Source: an uncultured Paraglaciecola sp. (GTDB lineage Bacteria > Pseudomonadota > Gammaproteobacteria > Enterobacterales > Alteromonadaceae). From it: a stretch of 8,480 nt of DNA. Both the position numbers and the translations under genes were made by a program. The notes beneath the pieces were generated by a model that saw only the letters and a list, made by a program, of their open reading frames with translations, did not search any database and was not told the origin of the DNA. Where the stretch lies: assembly GCA_905479025.1 (NCBI GenBank), contig CAJQKX010000434.1, positions 1 through 8,480 of the forward strand. The letters run 5' to 3'. Positions 1-6,701 of the stretch are shown one piece after another. The first letter of the stretch is position 1, and each line of letters opens with the position of its first letter.

Positions 1-109
1 CAAGAGTGCTTGTCGTTTGAATAAGGACAGAACCCGAACCCAGCGATGGGCAAGGTACGTCTTCTAAAATGGTATCGCCTGTTTTTAAATTCTGTAGAAC
101 TTGTTTCAT
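1..109 (-). CDS. Bi-domain oxidoreductase (zinc alcohol dehydrogenase + Gfo/Idh/MocA), N-terminal fragment
   Basis: Only the first 36 codons are in the window; the gene continues past the left edge. The start is ATG at 109-107. The peptide opens MKQVLQNLKTGDTILEDVP and continues with SGSVLIQTTSTL. That is the opening I recognise from the fused oxidoreductases of polysaccharide loci, in which an N-terminal zinc-type alcohol dehydrogenase domain is joined to a C-terminal Gfo/Idh/MocA NAD-binding domain. In known clusters this enzyme often sits beside a heparinase II/III-like gene; whether one follows here cannot be seen. The ribosome binding site is poor: an AAAGAG about 12 nt upstream of the ATG. 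A 485-nt gap and a probable terminator separate it from the operon upstream, so it likely has its own promoter. Its substrate is not known. The family call is fairly sure although the fragment is short. Confidence 0.75.
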   Translation of the reverse strand, partial: MKQVLQNLKTGDTILEDVPCPSLGSGSVLIQTTSTL

Positions 110-293
110 TATTATCAATAACTCTTTAAAATTAAAGGAAGATTGAATGGATATCACTCTAATCTTATCTAATATTCAAATCCCTCAAAAATAAAACAAC
201 ATAAGGAAATCGTAAAAAGATCATTATTAGACCAGCAATAGATACAGTGATGCCTCTCGTTCAACCAAAATATATTAACGCATGACGACATGT

Positions 294-322
294 ATTAGAT
301 AAGTATAGACCTCATAGAACAA
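294..322 (-). promoter_or_regulatory. Candidate sigma70-type promoter
   Basis: Read on the minus strand, TTGTTC (322-317) is followed by a 17-nt spacer and TCTAAT (299-294), which differs from the -10 consensus at one position. It would start a transcript with an untranslated leader of roughly 180 nt ahead of the bi-domain oxidoreductase ATG at 109. The -35 match is only the TTG. In such AT-rich DNA, matches of this quality occur by chance. Confidence 0.22.
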
Positions 323-414
323 ACCACCTTCCTTAAATTATCATTCAATCTACTCACTAAACTCTACAAAAAAACACATGAAATCCGTTCTTTTACGAAA
401 ATAAGATCAGAAAA

Positions 415-443
415 AATATAAACGGATGTCCATCTAAAACCAA
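415..443 (-). promoter_or_regulatory. Candidate sigma70-type promoter
   Basis: Read on the minus strand, TTGGTT (443-438) is followed by a 17-nt spacer and TATATT (420-415), five of six bases of the -10 consensus. It lies between the probable terminator and the oxidoreductase gene and would give a leader of about 300 nt. The start region would overlap the inverted repeat ATCCGTT/AACGGAT (383-427), which could then act on the early transcript or as an operator. The call is weak because of base composition. Confidence 0.25.
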
Positions 444-509
444 ATAAAGACTAATTAAACACCAAATACGGTTAAAAATTCCGGCAAATTAGAGAACTGT
501 TATTTTATA

Positions 510-596
510 GGCACTTTTTTACGAAGTGCGAAGAAAATGGTCCCCGCTCCGGTATATGGGAAAAAACCAATGATAGCCTATGCCATCAAAAAACTT
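510..596 (+). pseudogene. Possible relic of a CMP-sugar cytidylyltransferase N-terminus
   Basis: The plus-strand frame is open from 459 to the stop at 615-617. Its translation contains RSAKKMVP (522-545) and then GKKPMIAYAIKK (558-593). Cytidylyltransferases for nonulosonic acids and related sugars (CTP_transf_3 family: NeuA, PseF, KdsB-like) begin with a nucleotide-binding RGGSKRIP-like motif, and shortly after it carry GKPMIAY(A/S)I. The order and spacing here are similar, but about three residues shorter, and the upstream IPAR portion is not recognisable in this frame. The stretch is convergent to the adenylate-forming gene and overlaps its last codons and its terminator hairpin. I see no ribosome binding site or usable gene length. 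It could be chance; the resemblance is by eye only. Confidence 0.25.
561..588 (-). terminator. Probable rho-independent terminator of the polysaccharide operon
   Basis: On the minus strand, six nucleotides after the stop codon of the adenylate-forming enzyme, TGATGGC pairs with GCTATCA around an ATAG loop. The stem has seven pairs including one G-T wobble (588-571). It is followed by TTGG and six T residues (566-561). The position right after the last operon gene and before a long gap supports it. The GG interruption makes the T-tract imperfect, so read-through is possible. Confidence 0.5.
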
Positions 597-1899
597 AGTT
601 ATAAGCTTCCAACTTAAGTGGCATTTTTCCAGCCGCAGTCAATATAGGAGATTTTACAATATTAACCTCGAAGCTAAGATTAACCGCACTCAAATCAAAT
701 AGTGCTAACGCCTCATCCTCATTACTGATCAGATCGCTACACACAATCAAAACGACATGCCCAGGAGATTTTTGATAGATCTGAACAGAATTAGCAACCT
801 CAAAAATCTCATGATGACGGCCAAATATGAGACCTGTTAATGGAATACGTTTACCGTCATTATCAACTACGAAATCACCAACTCTACCTTCTTTGATAGA
901 AAATGAGCTTAACAATCCATTGTCATAGAAATCACCCTGAACTAAATCTCCAGTATCATAACGAATCAAAGGCATATCTTTATTATGGAAAGAGGTCCCT
1001 ATAAGCCTTCCACCTACGACCTCGGTATAACCATAGCTATGCATGCATTGATAATTATTACTTCCGTCCTGATCATACGCAAGAATACACATTTCGCTAT
1101 GCCCGTACCAAGAAACATAATCGAAGCCCCAGGTTCTTTCAAGGTACTCCTTAATATGAGGAGGGGGAAATTCAGAGCCCAAAAGGCAACACTTAATAGT
1201 ACCCCTTAAAGTTCGAGATTGATCCTCAGTTAAAATAAATTCAGCCTCCTTCAAAAAATTAAATATAGCCGATGGATATCCATGCATATATTTAATATTT
1301 CGATGCTTAATAAGCGCTATGAGCTCGTTTATATATGATGATGCAGGCAGATAAGTGTTTACAATAAATTCATTATGAACTGGATTATAAATAATCGCTT
1401 TGGATCCAAGATTCTTGCCGCGAAAGGTTAATTTTACGTCGGTATAAGAATATCCTTTTTGCCCCCAGATAAAATGCATGTGCGCCCACTCTCTAGAAAA
1501 TGCATTTTTATCTATATAAAAAGCCAGAGGTGCTCCTGAAGTCCCTCCAGTGTTGATCTTCATTGCCCCATGAAAAAATTCGAGCTTACCTCTTATCATG
1601 GACTTATCTATAATAGGTATTTTATCGATATCTTCTAACGATTTTATTTCAAGATCAAACACTCCATGCTTTGTATATAAATCAATATAAAAAGAGTGGT
1701 TTTTTTTTGCATATTCAAAAACAGATGAGAAAGTTTTAACTATGTCCTGTGACTCGCTAGCCACTGTTTCGCTCTCTTGCAAGGCATCTCGAAATCGCTT
1801 GTAGTCTTTACCAAGACGAAAAGAAAAAGGGACTAAAGCCATATATCGCCCAATAAAAAAAGGGACTCTTTCAGCTATTTTTTTTAAAAATAACTTCAT
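595..1899 (-). CDS. PaaK/CapK-like adenylate-forming enzyme
   Basis: This 434-residue protein belongs to the phenylacetate-CoA ligase (PaaK/CapK, COG1541) branch of the adenylate-forming enzymes. It presumably activates a carboxylic acid as an acyl-adenylate. Visible motifs are the phosphate-binding loop TGGTSGAPL (residues 117-125), GYPSAI (207-212), WYGHSE (264-269, where the aromatic and acidic residues contact adenine and Mg-ATP in relatives), LIRYDTGD (311-318, the ribose-binding aspartate) and a C-terminal GKMPLK (424-429) with K425 a candidate for the conserved catalytic lysine. The length is normal for the family. There are no membrane segments, so it is cytoplasmic. The ATG (1899-1897) overlaps the CapA stop codon as ATGA, and AAGGG (1910-1906) is a suitable ribosome binding site, so the two genes are translationally coupled. 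An A9 run lies at codons 64-67. In polysaccharide loci such enzymes are suspected of adding acyl or amino-acid groups; the acceptor and acid here are unknown. Confidence 0.85.
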   Translation of the reverse strand: MKLFLKKIAERVPFFIGRYMALVPFSFRLGKDYKRFRDALQESETVASESQDIVKTFSSVFEYAKKNHSFYIDLYTKHGVFDLEIKSLEDIDKIPIIDKSMIRGKLEFFHGAMKINTGGTSGAPLAFYIDKNAFSREWAHMHFIWGQKGYSYTDVKLTFRGKNLGSKAIIYNPVHNEFIVNTYLPASSYINELIALIKHRNIKYMHGYPSAIFNFLKEAEFILTEDQSRTLRGTIKCCLLGSEFPPPHIKEYLERTWGFDYVSWYGHSEMCILAYDQDGSNNYQCMHSYGYTEVVGGRLIGTSFHNKDMPLIRYDTGDLVQGDFYDNGLLSSFSIKEGRVGDFVVDNDGKRIPLTGLIFGRHHEIFEVANSVQIYQKSPGHVVLIVCSDLISNEDEALALFDLSAVNLSFEVNIVKSPILTAAGKMPLKLEAYN

Positions 1900-2945
1900 C
1901 TTGCGCCCTTTATTCTTCCCAACAAATCAACTGGCTTTTGCCTAAGCACTACAAATTTATCTTTAATAAAATTAATAAAATTATCTTTATAAGAATAATA
2001 TATTGGCAGAGCTTTTCTTTTAACTCGAAATTTACGAAAAAAATTCTTGTATTCGGAGTGACTCATACCAGAAAACTGTGAAAGATTTTTTAGAAAATCA
2101 CTATCCTGAGGGCGCCCTTCTTCCACGACAGATAAAGTATTATTCGCCTCTAATCGAGTAATGTAGATTTTACAAGCATCACCATCAAACTTAACGGATA
2201 GCCCAGTATTTGCAACCTCAGGGAAAGCCAAATCGAAACCATCAAAATTAGCGCTTGGAAAATAAAAATTTCCTAAACCATAAAAAATAGGCACCTCTTT
2301 GTAATATTCAAAACCTTGGATAATATGTGAATGATGACCAACAATAGCATCAACACCTAAATCGACTAAATGTCTTGCAAACTCACGATCGGCAGGCTGA
2401 GGATACTGTTCAAACTCATAATTCCAATGAAAAACCGCGACAATTTTTTTATTGGGATGCATATCTCTTAATGATTTTATTTGCCGTTCGACTTCAGGGT
2501 ATTCATAGGGATTAACACCTGCTTCCGTATTAGTAGCATAATGGCAACGTATGACGTTCCACCCAAAAGAAACTATCAGCATATTTTCTTCAAGATAGTG
2601 AAATGGCAATGAAGCTTCTTTCAGATCTTTACCCGCGCCCGTAGAAGAGATTCCATTAGCATGGAGGAAACCTTTCTGTTCAACAATATCAATGTCATAA
2701 TCGAAGATATGATTATTGGCAAAAGAAACAGCTTGGACATTCAATCCATTTAAAAAATCAATCACGCTTCTATCAGAACTTAAGGCAATCCCCTCAGTCA
2801 GCTTAGTCATTTCATTTAACGCAACACAAGACTCAAAGTTCACAAACTTAGGAAGATCCCAAAAATCGCTAGAGCAACCCGCTGCTCTCTTATCACTTAA
2901 TTGTTCCGACTTGTTTGGATACACTAAATCACCACAAAATATCAC
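1896..2945 (-). CDS. CapA family (PGA_cap) metallophosphatase-like protein, no membrane anchor
   Basis: This 349-residue protein is of the CapA/PgsA type, which has a calcineurin-like metallophosphatase fold. Motifs in order are CGDL (residues 4-7), NFE (36-38, usually NLE), FANNHIFDY (75-83), HW (173-174), GHHSH (203-207) and GLGNF (223-227). The Asp, Asn and His residues expected to hold two metal ions are therefore present. The start is GTG at 2945, preceded by AGGAG seven bases away. A TAG in frame lies directly before it, so the protein cannot be longer, and it lacks the N-terminal membrane segment of classical CapA. The last 60 residues are basic and form an extension after the core domain. 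It is the sixth operon gene, 56 nt after the glycosyltransferase, and overlaps the adenylate-forming gene by 4 nt. Family CapA acts in poly-gamma-glutamate capsules, but no CapB/CapC is seen here, so a role in decorating the polysaccharide is an inference. Confidence 0.85.
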   Translation of the reverse strand: MIFCGDLVYPNKSEQLSDKRAAGCSSDFWDLPKFVNFESCVALNEMTKLTEGIALSSDRSVIDFLNGLNVQAVSFANNHIFDYDIDIVEQKGFLHANGISSTGAGKDLKEASLPFHYLEENMLIVSFGWNVIRCHYATNTEAGVNPYEYPEVERQIKSLRDMHPNKKIVAVFHWNYEFEQYPQPADREFARHLVDLGVDAIVGHHSHIIQGFEYYKEVPIFYGLGNFYFPSANFDGFDLAFPEVANTGLSVKFDGDACKIYITRLEANNTLSVVEEGRPQDSDFLKNLSQFSGMSHSEYKNFFRKFRVKRKALPIYYSYKDNFINFIKDKFVVLRQKPVDLLGRIKGAR

Positions 2946-2952
2946 CTAAACG

Positions 2953-2957
2953 CTCCT
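2953..2957 (-). promoter_or_regulatory. Ribosome binding site fixing the GTG start of the CapA-like gene
   Basis: On the minus strand AGGAG (2957-2953) lies seven bases before GTG (2945-2943). An in-frame TAG stands immediately upstream of the GTG, so this is the earliest possible start. Confidence 0.8.
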
Positions 2958-3001
2958 AATTATCTTTAACCAACACTGAATCAATTTGAAAACATTGAAA
3001 A

Positions 3002-4123
3002 TTATAATAGATGAAGCTTCTTAGCTAATAATTCATGCTCATTGCTATAAAGGTAAACGCTATCATCTACATCCTTGTAACGGTCTCGATAAGCCTTAAG
3101 ATTATTCGTATTTATTTTTTTATTTAAAAAGCTCACTGCTTCCTGGATATTTTCAAGATCAACTTGAAAACCAATTTTCAATAACTCAACAGATTCAGCG
3201 TCGGCACTATCTTTTAACGTAATAATCGGCTTATTAAAAAAGCAAGCCTCATAGAATCGATTAGTTCTAGCCCATTGCCAATTGCCGGGCTTAGCCGCAC
3301 CATAGGGGAAACACCCCCATACCAGATCTACAGCACCATACATAGCAGCAAGATCGTCGGGCCACAAAAACTCCCCCTTATACTCAACCCCATCCATTTC
3401 ATTTGCCTGGGCTGGCAAATCGACCGGACGTATAGGCTTCCCCATAACCAACAGCTCGATGCCGCCATTTGAAACCTTAACAAGCTCAGACAAAACGCGC
3501 CATGATTGCTCGCATCGTAGCAAACCAAAATATCCTATGCGAATTTTTTCACTCTGAAAATCACATTTAACACTTGGAATTTTATCCAAATTTATTTTAT
3601 TTTCAACAACCAGAACATTAAGATAAGATGGAATCGTTAAAATCGGATAAAAATAACCAGTAAGATATTTTTCAGCAGTAACTACTAGCAAATCAATATT
3701 TCTAGTAACAAATCTTTCAGTCAATCTTGCACATCGACCTATCATGTTTTTCTGTAAAAGAATTGGATTGATATCTGATACTTCATAAACAATTTTAATT
3801 TTTCTACCTAAACTGGCGACAACTGTAAGCAGTGCCATATCTAGACCAAAAGTATAGATTATCCGATAATCCTTTGATTCTCTTCTTATTTTTAATATCG
3901 CACTAAATAAAACAAATAATCGACTGACATAACTCCCATGACCAAGCCGCCCTACTGACTTACTATCAATAGGCAAAGGCAAACCATTAAAATAGTCTCG
4001 CTCAAAATAGAGTGCATCACATTTTTCTGCATAGCCCTTTAAAGCAATAATACGCTTTCTATATCTAGGCTGTGTTTGTACCGGCAATAAAAAAAGCAGA
4101 TTTTTTTCTTTTGGGTCCCGCAT
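3002..4123 (-). CDS. GT-B fold glycosyltransferase (family 4-like)
   Basis: This 373-residue protein has the two-domain layout of GT-B glycosyltransferases and most resembles family 4. It probably transfers a sugar from a nucleotide donor to the lipid-linked repeat unit on the cytoplasmic side of the inner membrane. The N-terminal acceptor domain includes YEVSDINP (113-120). The C-terminal donor domain opens with RIGYFGLLR (195-203), followed by LLVMGKP (224-230), a YKGEF...DDLAAMYGAVDLVW stretch (248-269), and NRFYEACFFNKPII (288-301). E292 is in the place of the family-4 glutamate near the nucleotide-sugar. There is no transmembrane segment. The start is ATG at 4123, with a weak GATGAGA upstream. 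The gene lies 25 nt after the polymerase. Donor and linkage cannot be read from the sequence. It is the only glycosyltransferase in the window, so others and the initiating transferase must lie elsewhere in the locus. Confidence 0.8.
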   Translation of the reverse strand: MRDPKEKNLLFLLPVQTQPRYRKRIIALKGYAEKCDALYFERDYFNGLPLPIDSKSVGRLGHGSYVSRLFVLFSAILKIRRESKDYRIIYTFGLDMALLTVVASLGRKIKIVYEVSDINPILLQKNMIGRCARLTERFVTRNIDLLVVTAEKYLTGYFYPILTIPSYLNVLVVENKINLDKIPSVKCDFQSEKIRIGYFGLLRCEQSWRVLSELVKVSNGGIELLVMGKPIRPVDLPAQANEMDGVEYKGEFLWPDDLAAMYGAVDLVWGCFPYGAAKPGNWQWARTNRFYEACFFNKPIITLKDSADAESVELLKIGFQVDLENIQEAVSFLNKKINTNNLKAYRDRYKDVDDSVYLYSNEHELLAKKLHLL

Positions 4124-4148
4124 AACTGAATCTCATCTAATTAAATTT

Positions 4149-5450
4149 TTATGCTTTATTTTGAATCTGTTTTCTTCTGGCTTCACGGCGACGAGCCTTA
4201 TAAATATCTTCAGACATAATACAAAAAGTGCCTAGCATTGAAACCCCAACATATACTTCCAAACAGGACATGAATGTTCCCTGTTTAAAAGAAAGAATCA
4301 ACCCATATAAAAGGTATAGTATAAAGCTCCATGTGATCTCTTTACCCCAACCAGTTTTCTTAGAAAGTTTCAAAACTCTCTTTGCCGAGAAAAAACTAGC
4401 GGCTAGAAACATTACGAATAGAAATAACCCAACGAGTCCAATTTCATAATAGATTTGTGCCAATGAATTATGTGGATAAACATAAACATCCAAACCAGTA
4501 CTTAGAAAGCCCCAGGACATTAGTCCATTACCAAGCAGAACCTGATTAGAACCAAGAATAGATTCAATCATCGAAACACGCTGATTTAATCCTGTATCAA
4601 ATTGATCGCTATCATATCTCCCTGCCACTCGAATAATCACCTCCCAAAAATCAGACGGCAATACTAAATAAGCAATAAATAGCACCATAATTCCAGAACC
4701 GATTAAACTGCCTATCATTTTTAACTTATATTTACCAAAAAGGAATACCAGTGAAAAAAGAGCCAAAAATATACTTATATAGAACTGCGTTCTGGCACCG
4801 CTTAAGAAGCAACCTAGAGCAAGCAAAAGAATTATACCAAAACGAAATTTATAGAGAATGTCACCTAAGGACTCTTTCGACATTGTTGCCAGTAATATAA
4901 TACATGAACCAGACAATGTGGCTGGAGATAAAACAGTCCCCCCCTCAACCAATAGCATTCTTCCACCTATACCGGCTTTAGGTATAAAAATTAATGATAA
5001 CGATGTCAATAAACCAAAACCTACTAAATAAATAAGGAAAACCTTTAAATCCTCTTTTTTCCTAATAACAAACATGGGTAACAAAAATGCAAGTGTTGCC
5101 TCTAATGCAAAATGCGTATAAGCAAACTTTGCGCTAATAGGCGATACAGTCCAAAGAAGAGAGAGGGATACTAACAAAAAGAAGGCTGTAAACAGCGCGA
5201 GATCGGTTCGAATTATTCGGGGAATACCGAATTTGACGACTGAAACTACTATTGAGAAGATGCAAATAGCACCTACAAAATAATTATAGAGAGACCCAAA
5301 TTGCCGAAACAATGGAAAATTTGCCATCAAAATTTGCTCGGCTGCATATAAACCAAGGAAAATCGCAAGACTAACTTGAGGCCACCTTACAACAAGTAAT
5401 ACACCTGAGCAAAAAAGTAGTAAAACTGCAGTAGCTAAATAAAACTGCAT
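4149..5450 (-). CDS. wzy: O-antigen/polysaccharide polymerase (Wzy-like, O-antigen ligase family)
   Basis: This 433-residue inner-membrane protein has about eleven hydrophobic segments. A large periplasmic loop (roughly residues 265-335) sits near the C-terminus, the plan of the Wzy_C / O-antigen ligase family (PF04932). Family marks are LSGARTQF (216-223; many members have SGSRG), GNGLMSWG (307-314) and YPHNSLAQIYYEIGLVGL (325-342), with H327, the usual histidine of the PHN motif, and arginines (R281, R291) in the loop. It would join undecaprenyl-PP-linked repeat units in the periplasm. The neighbouring flippase favours a polymerase over a WaaL-type ligase, though the two share this fold and the choice is not certain. 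The C-terminus is highly basic and cytoplasmic. The ATG (5450) has GGAG five bases upstream, and only 10 nt separate it from the flippase stop, so translation is probably coupled. Confidence 0.8.
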   Translation of the reverse strand: MQFYLATAVLLLFCSGVLLVVRWPQVSLAIFLGLYAAEQILMANFPLFRQFGSLYNYFVGAICIFSIVVSVVKFGIPRIIRTDLALFTAFFLLVSLSLLWTVSPISAKFAYTHFALEATLAFLLPMFVIRKKEDLKVFLIYLVGFGLLTSLSLIFIPKAGIGGRMLLVEGGTVLSPATLSGSCIILLATMSKESLGDILYKFRFGIILLLALGCFLSGARTQFYISIFLALFSLVFLFGKYKLKMIGSLIGSGIMVLFIAYLVLPSDFWEVIIRVAGRYDSDQFDTGLNQRVSMIESILGSNQVLLGNGLMSWGFLSTGLDVYVYPHNSLAQIYYEIGLVGLFLFVMFLAASFFSAKRVLKLSKKTGWGKEITWSFILYLLYGLILSFKQGTFMSCLEVYVGVSMLGTFCIMSEDIYKARRREARRKQIQNKA

Positions 5451-5455
5451 AATTT

Positions 5456-5459
5456 CTCC
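5456..5459 (-). promoter_or_regulatory. Ribosome binding site of the polymerase gene, abutting the flippase stop codon
   Basis: GGAG (5459-5456) lies five bases before the polymerase ATG. It starts one base after the flippase TAA (5463-5461), so ribosomes ending the flippase would uncover or reuse it. This is a plain sign of translational coupling. Confidence 0.7.
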
Positions 5460-5460
5460 A

Positions 5461-6657
5461 TTAAGTGGCTTTTAACCTAGAATAATAAAGCATTAAAAAA
5501 AACAAACCGAGGAACTTCACTAGACTGATCATCGCTAACCCAGCTGCAAACCCTTTCAAACCAAATAAAATCGCCGCAACAACCCCTACAAGTAAAAATA
5601 TAACAACGATGAATGAATCAAATCCTACGATAATTTTTATTGGCACAAGCGTTATGAATATTGGACGATACAATATTTCCGCTATTTTTATTGCAAAAAT
5701 TGCATTTACCCAGGGCAAAATAGGTAGACTCTCTGCATAAAAATTTACATAAAGTAACTGAATAAGCAGAGGTGATACAAACTGCATAACATACCAAGAA
5801 AAAAAACAAACGACAGTAGCCATCAGTCCAGAAATAACCACATATCTTGATGTAATTTTTAATTTATATTTTGAGATGTAGCTAAGTAACACGCCGGACA
5901 TCGTCTCAGCACACATTTGAGCCAATCTACCAGTTAATCCAGCAGCATAGAATACAGGTACTGCAGAAAAATCTATTACTTTAGATAAAATCAGTCTATC
6001 GCCATATGTTGTAATATTTTGACTACCTTGTGATACACATAGTCCTAAGTAGCGAGACATTTCGGATATTTCAACCTTAGTTACTAAAGTACCAGTGCGG
6101 GATATAGTAGAAAGCCTTAACAATAATAACATCGCCAATAGCTCACCAAGGAGAAGCACATTTAGACCATTGGATATAAGACCTTGTTGAAATAGGTATA
6201 TCCCTAATAGGTACCCTAGAACCACTGCCATTCTAATCCAAAAAATAACCACATAATTTAACTGCAATCTAAACTCTACTGAAAGATATGTCCTAATAGC
6301 TAGACAGTACGTTATTAAAATAACGGGGAAAAAATTCACTGCTGAATAAAAAGTAAGGACAATACATAACACTGGGAACACTAAAACTGAAAACAAAAGA
6401 AACAATTGGTTATATAGAGAGAAATCAATACTCTCCTTATGAATATTATCCCTTAGTATCAAGTTTGAGATCGCTGCTCCCAAAACCATCCCCACAACAT
6501 TAGCTATGGCAAACAGCGTAAGTAACTCACCAAAGCTTTTTTGCGGCACAACCTGTGCCATGAAAGGTAAAACGATTAATTGCAATACGACGCTGTAAAT
6601 AACTACAGTAATCACATTTAAAGCTGCGCTAGACATTAACGCTTTATTGATTCTCAC
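5461..6657 (-). CDS. wzx: Wzx-like polysaccharide repeat-unit flippase
   Basis: This 398-residue protein is almost wholly hydrophobic, with about 11-12 membrane segments (for example near 12-32, 42-66, 85-103, 107-127, 135-155, 163-181, 275-297 and 348-395). It has the layout of the MOP/PST superfamily that contains Wzx. The stretch YGDRLILSKVIDFSAVPVFY (218-237), opening the second half, matches the pattern of these transporters: a charged D-R before a helix, then a Y/A-rich turn. It would move undecaprenyl-PP-linked repeat units across the inner membrane. The length is a little below the usual 410-480 residues. The start is GTG (6657-6655) with AATAGG seven bases upstream. An ATG at codon 8 has no good ribosome binding site, and an upstream in-frame TGA with no start codon after it excludes a longer form. 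It lies 44 nt after the glycosidase and 10 nt before the polymerase. Confidence 0.78.
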   Translation of the reverse strand: MRINKALMSSAALNVITVVIYSVVLQLIVLPFMAQVVPQKSFGELLTLFAIANVVGMVLGAAISNLILRDNIHKESIDFSLYNQLFLLFSVLVFPVLCIVLTFYSAVNFFPVILITYCLAIRTYLSVEFRLQLNYVVIFWIRMAVVLGYLLGIYLFQQGLISNGLNVLLLGELLAMLLLLRLSTISRTGTLVTKVEISEMSRYLGLCVSQGSQNITTYGDRLILSKVIDFSAVPVFYAAGLTGRLAQMCAETMSGVLLSYISKYKLKITSRYVVISGLMATVVCFFSWYVMQFVSPLLIQLLYVNFYAESLPILPWVNAIFAIKIAEILYRPIFITLVPIKIIVGFDSFIVVIFLLVGVVAAILFGLKGFAAGLAMISLVKFLGLFFLMLYYSRLKAT

Positions 6658-6664
6658 AAAAAAA

Positions 6665-6670
6665 CCTATT
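6665..6670 (-). promoter_or_regulatory. Ribosome binding site supporting the GTG start of wzx
   Basis: AATAGG (6670-6665) is seven bases before GTG (6657-6655), with seven T residues between them. The alternative ATG at codon 8 has no comparable purine-rich stretch at the right distance. Confidence 0.5.
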
Positions 6671-6701
6671 AAATAAATCGCTCATCATAATTATAAATAA
6701 G

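Larger units (their letters stand above)
110..594. other. AT-rich intergenic region between two transcription units
   Basis: This 485-nt stretch holds no convincing intact gene. On the minus strand, directly after the adenylate-forming enzyme gene, comes a hairpin with a T-tract (588-561), then a second hairpin of 6 bp (GCACTT at 511-516 with AAGTGC at 524-529, 7-nt loop) with no T-tract. Further on lie a 7-bp inverted repeat (ATCCGTT 383-389, AACGGAT 421-427) and a direct repeat TTTTACGAA (391-399 and 517-525). Two minus-strand promoter-like pairs fall at 443-415 and 322-294. A plus-strand open stretch near 510-596 may be a gene relic. I saw no JUMPStart/ops element, tRNA or insertion-sequence end. 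The remainder, roughly 110-290, shows nothing I can name. Confidence 0.7.

Noticed and set aside
281..292. Near-palindrome CATGACGACATG as an operator
   Set aside because: The symmetric arms are only four bases each and not repeated elsewhere; this is within chance.
511..529. Hairpin GCACTT / AAGTGC as a second terminator
   Set aside because: The stem is only six pairs and no T-tract follows on either strand.
110..594. JUMPStart/ops element, insertion-sequence end, tRNA or CRISPR repeats in the gap
   Set aside because: I looked for a GGCGGTAG-type ops core, terminal inverted repeats with target duplication, cloverleaf arms and regularly spaced repeats, and saw none.
985..1209. Open frame of 74 codons on the plus strand inside the adenylate-forming gene
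   Set aside because: It lies opposite a well-supported gene, has no recognisable domain, and its product reads like an antisense shadow. The same holds for plus-strand frames at 2716-2949, 3275-3472 and 4228-4449, and for minus-strand frames at 3328-3528 and 5618-5809.
2946..3001. Possible internal promoter (TTGATT ... GATAAT) between the glycosyltransferase and CapA-like genes
   Set aside because: The spacer between the two boxes is only 14 nt, too short for a sigma70 promoter, and the gap is small for an operon break.
6658..6701. Tiny open frame starting ATGATG before wzx, possibly a leader peptide
   Set aside because: It is about 15 codons, has no ribosome binding site, and overlaps the wzx start in another frame; nothing suggests it is translated.
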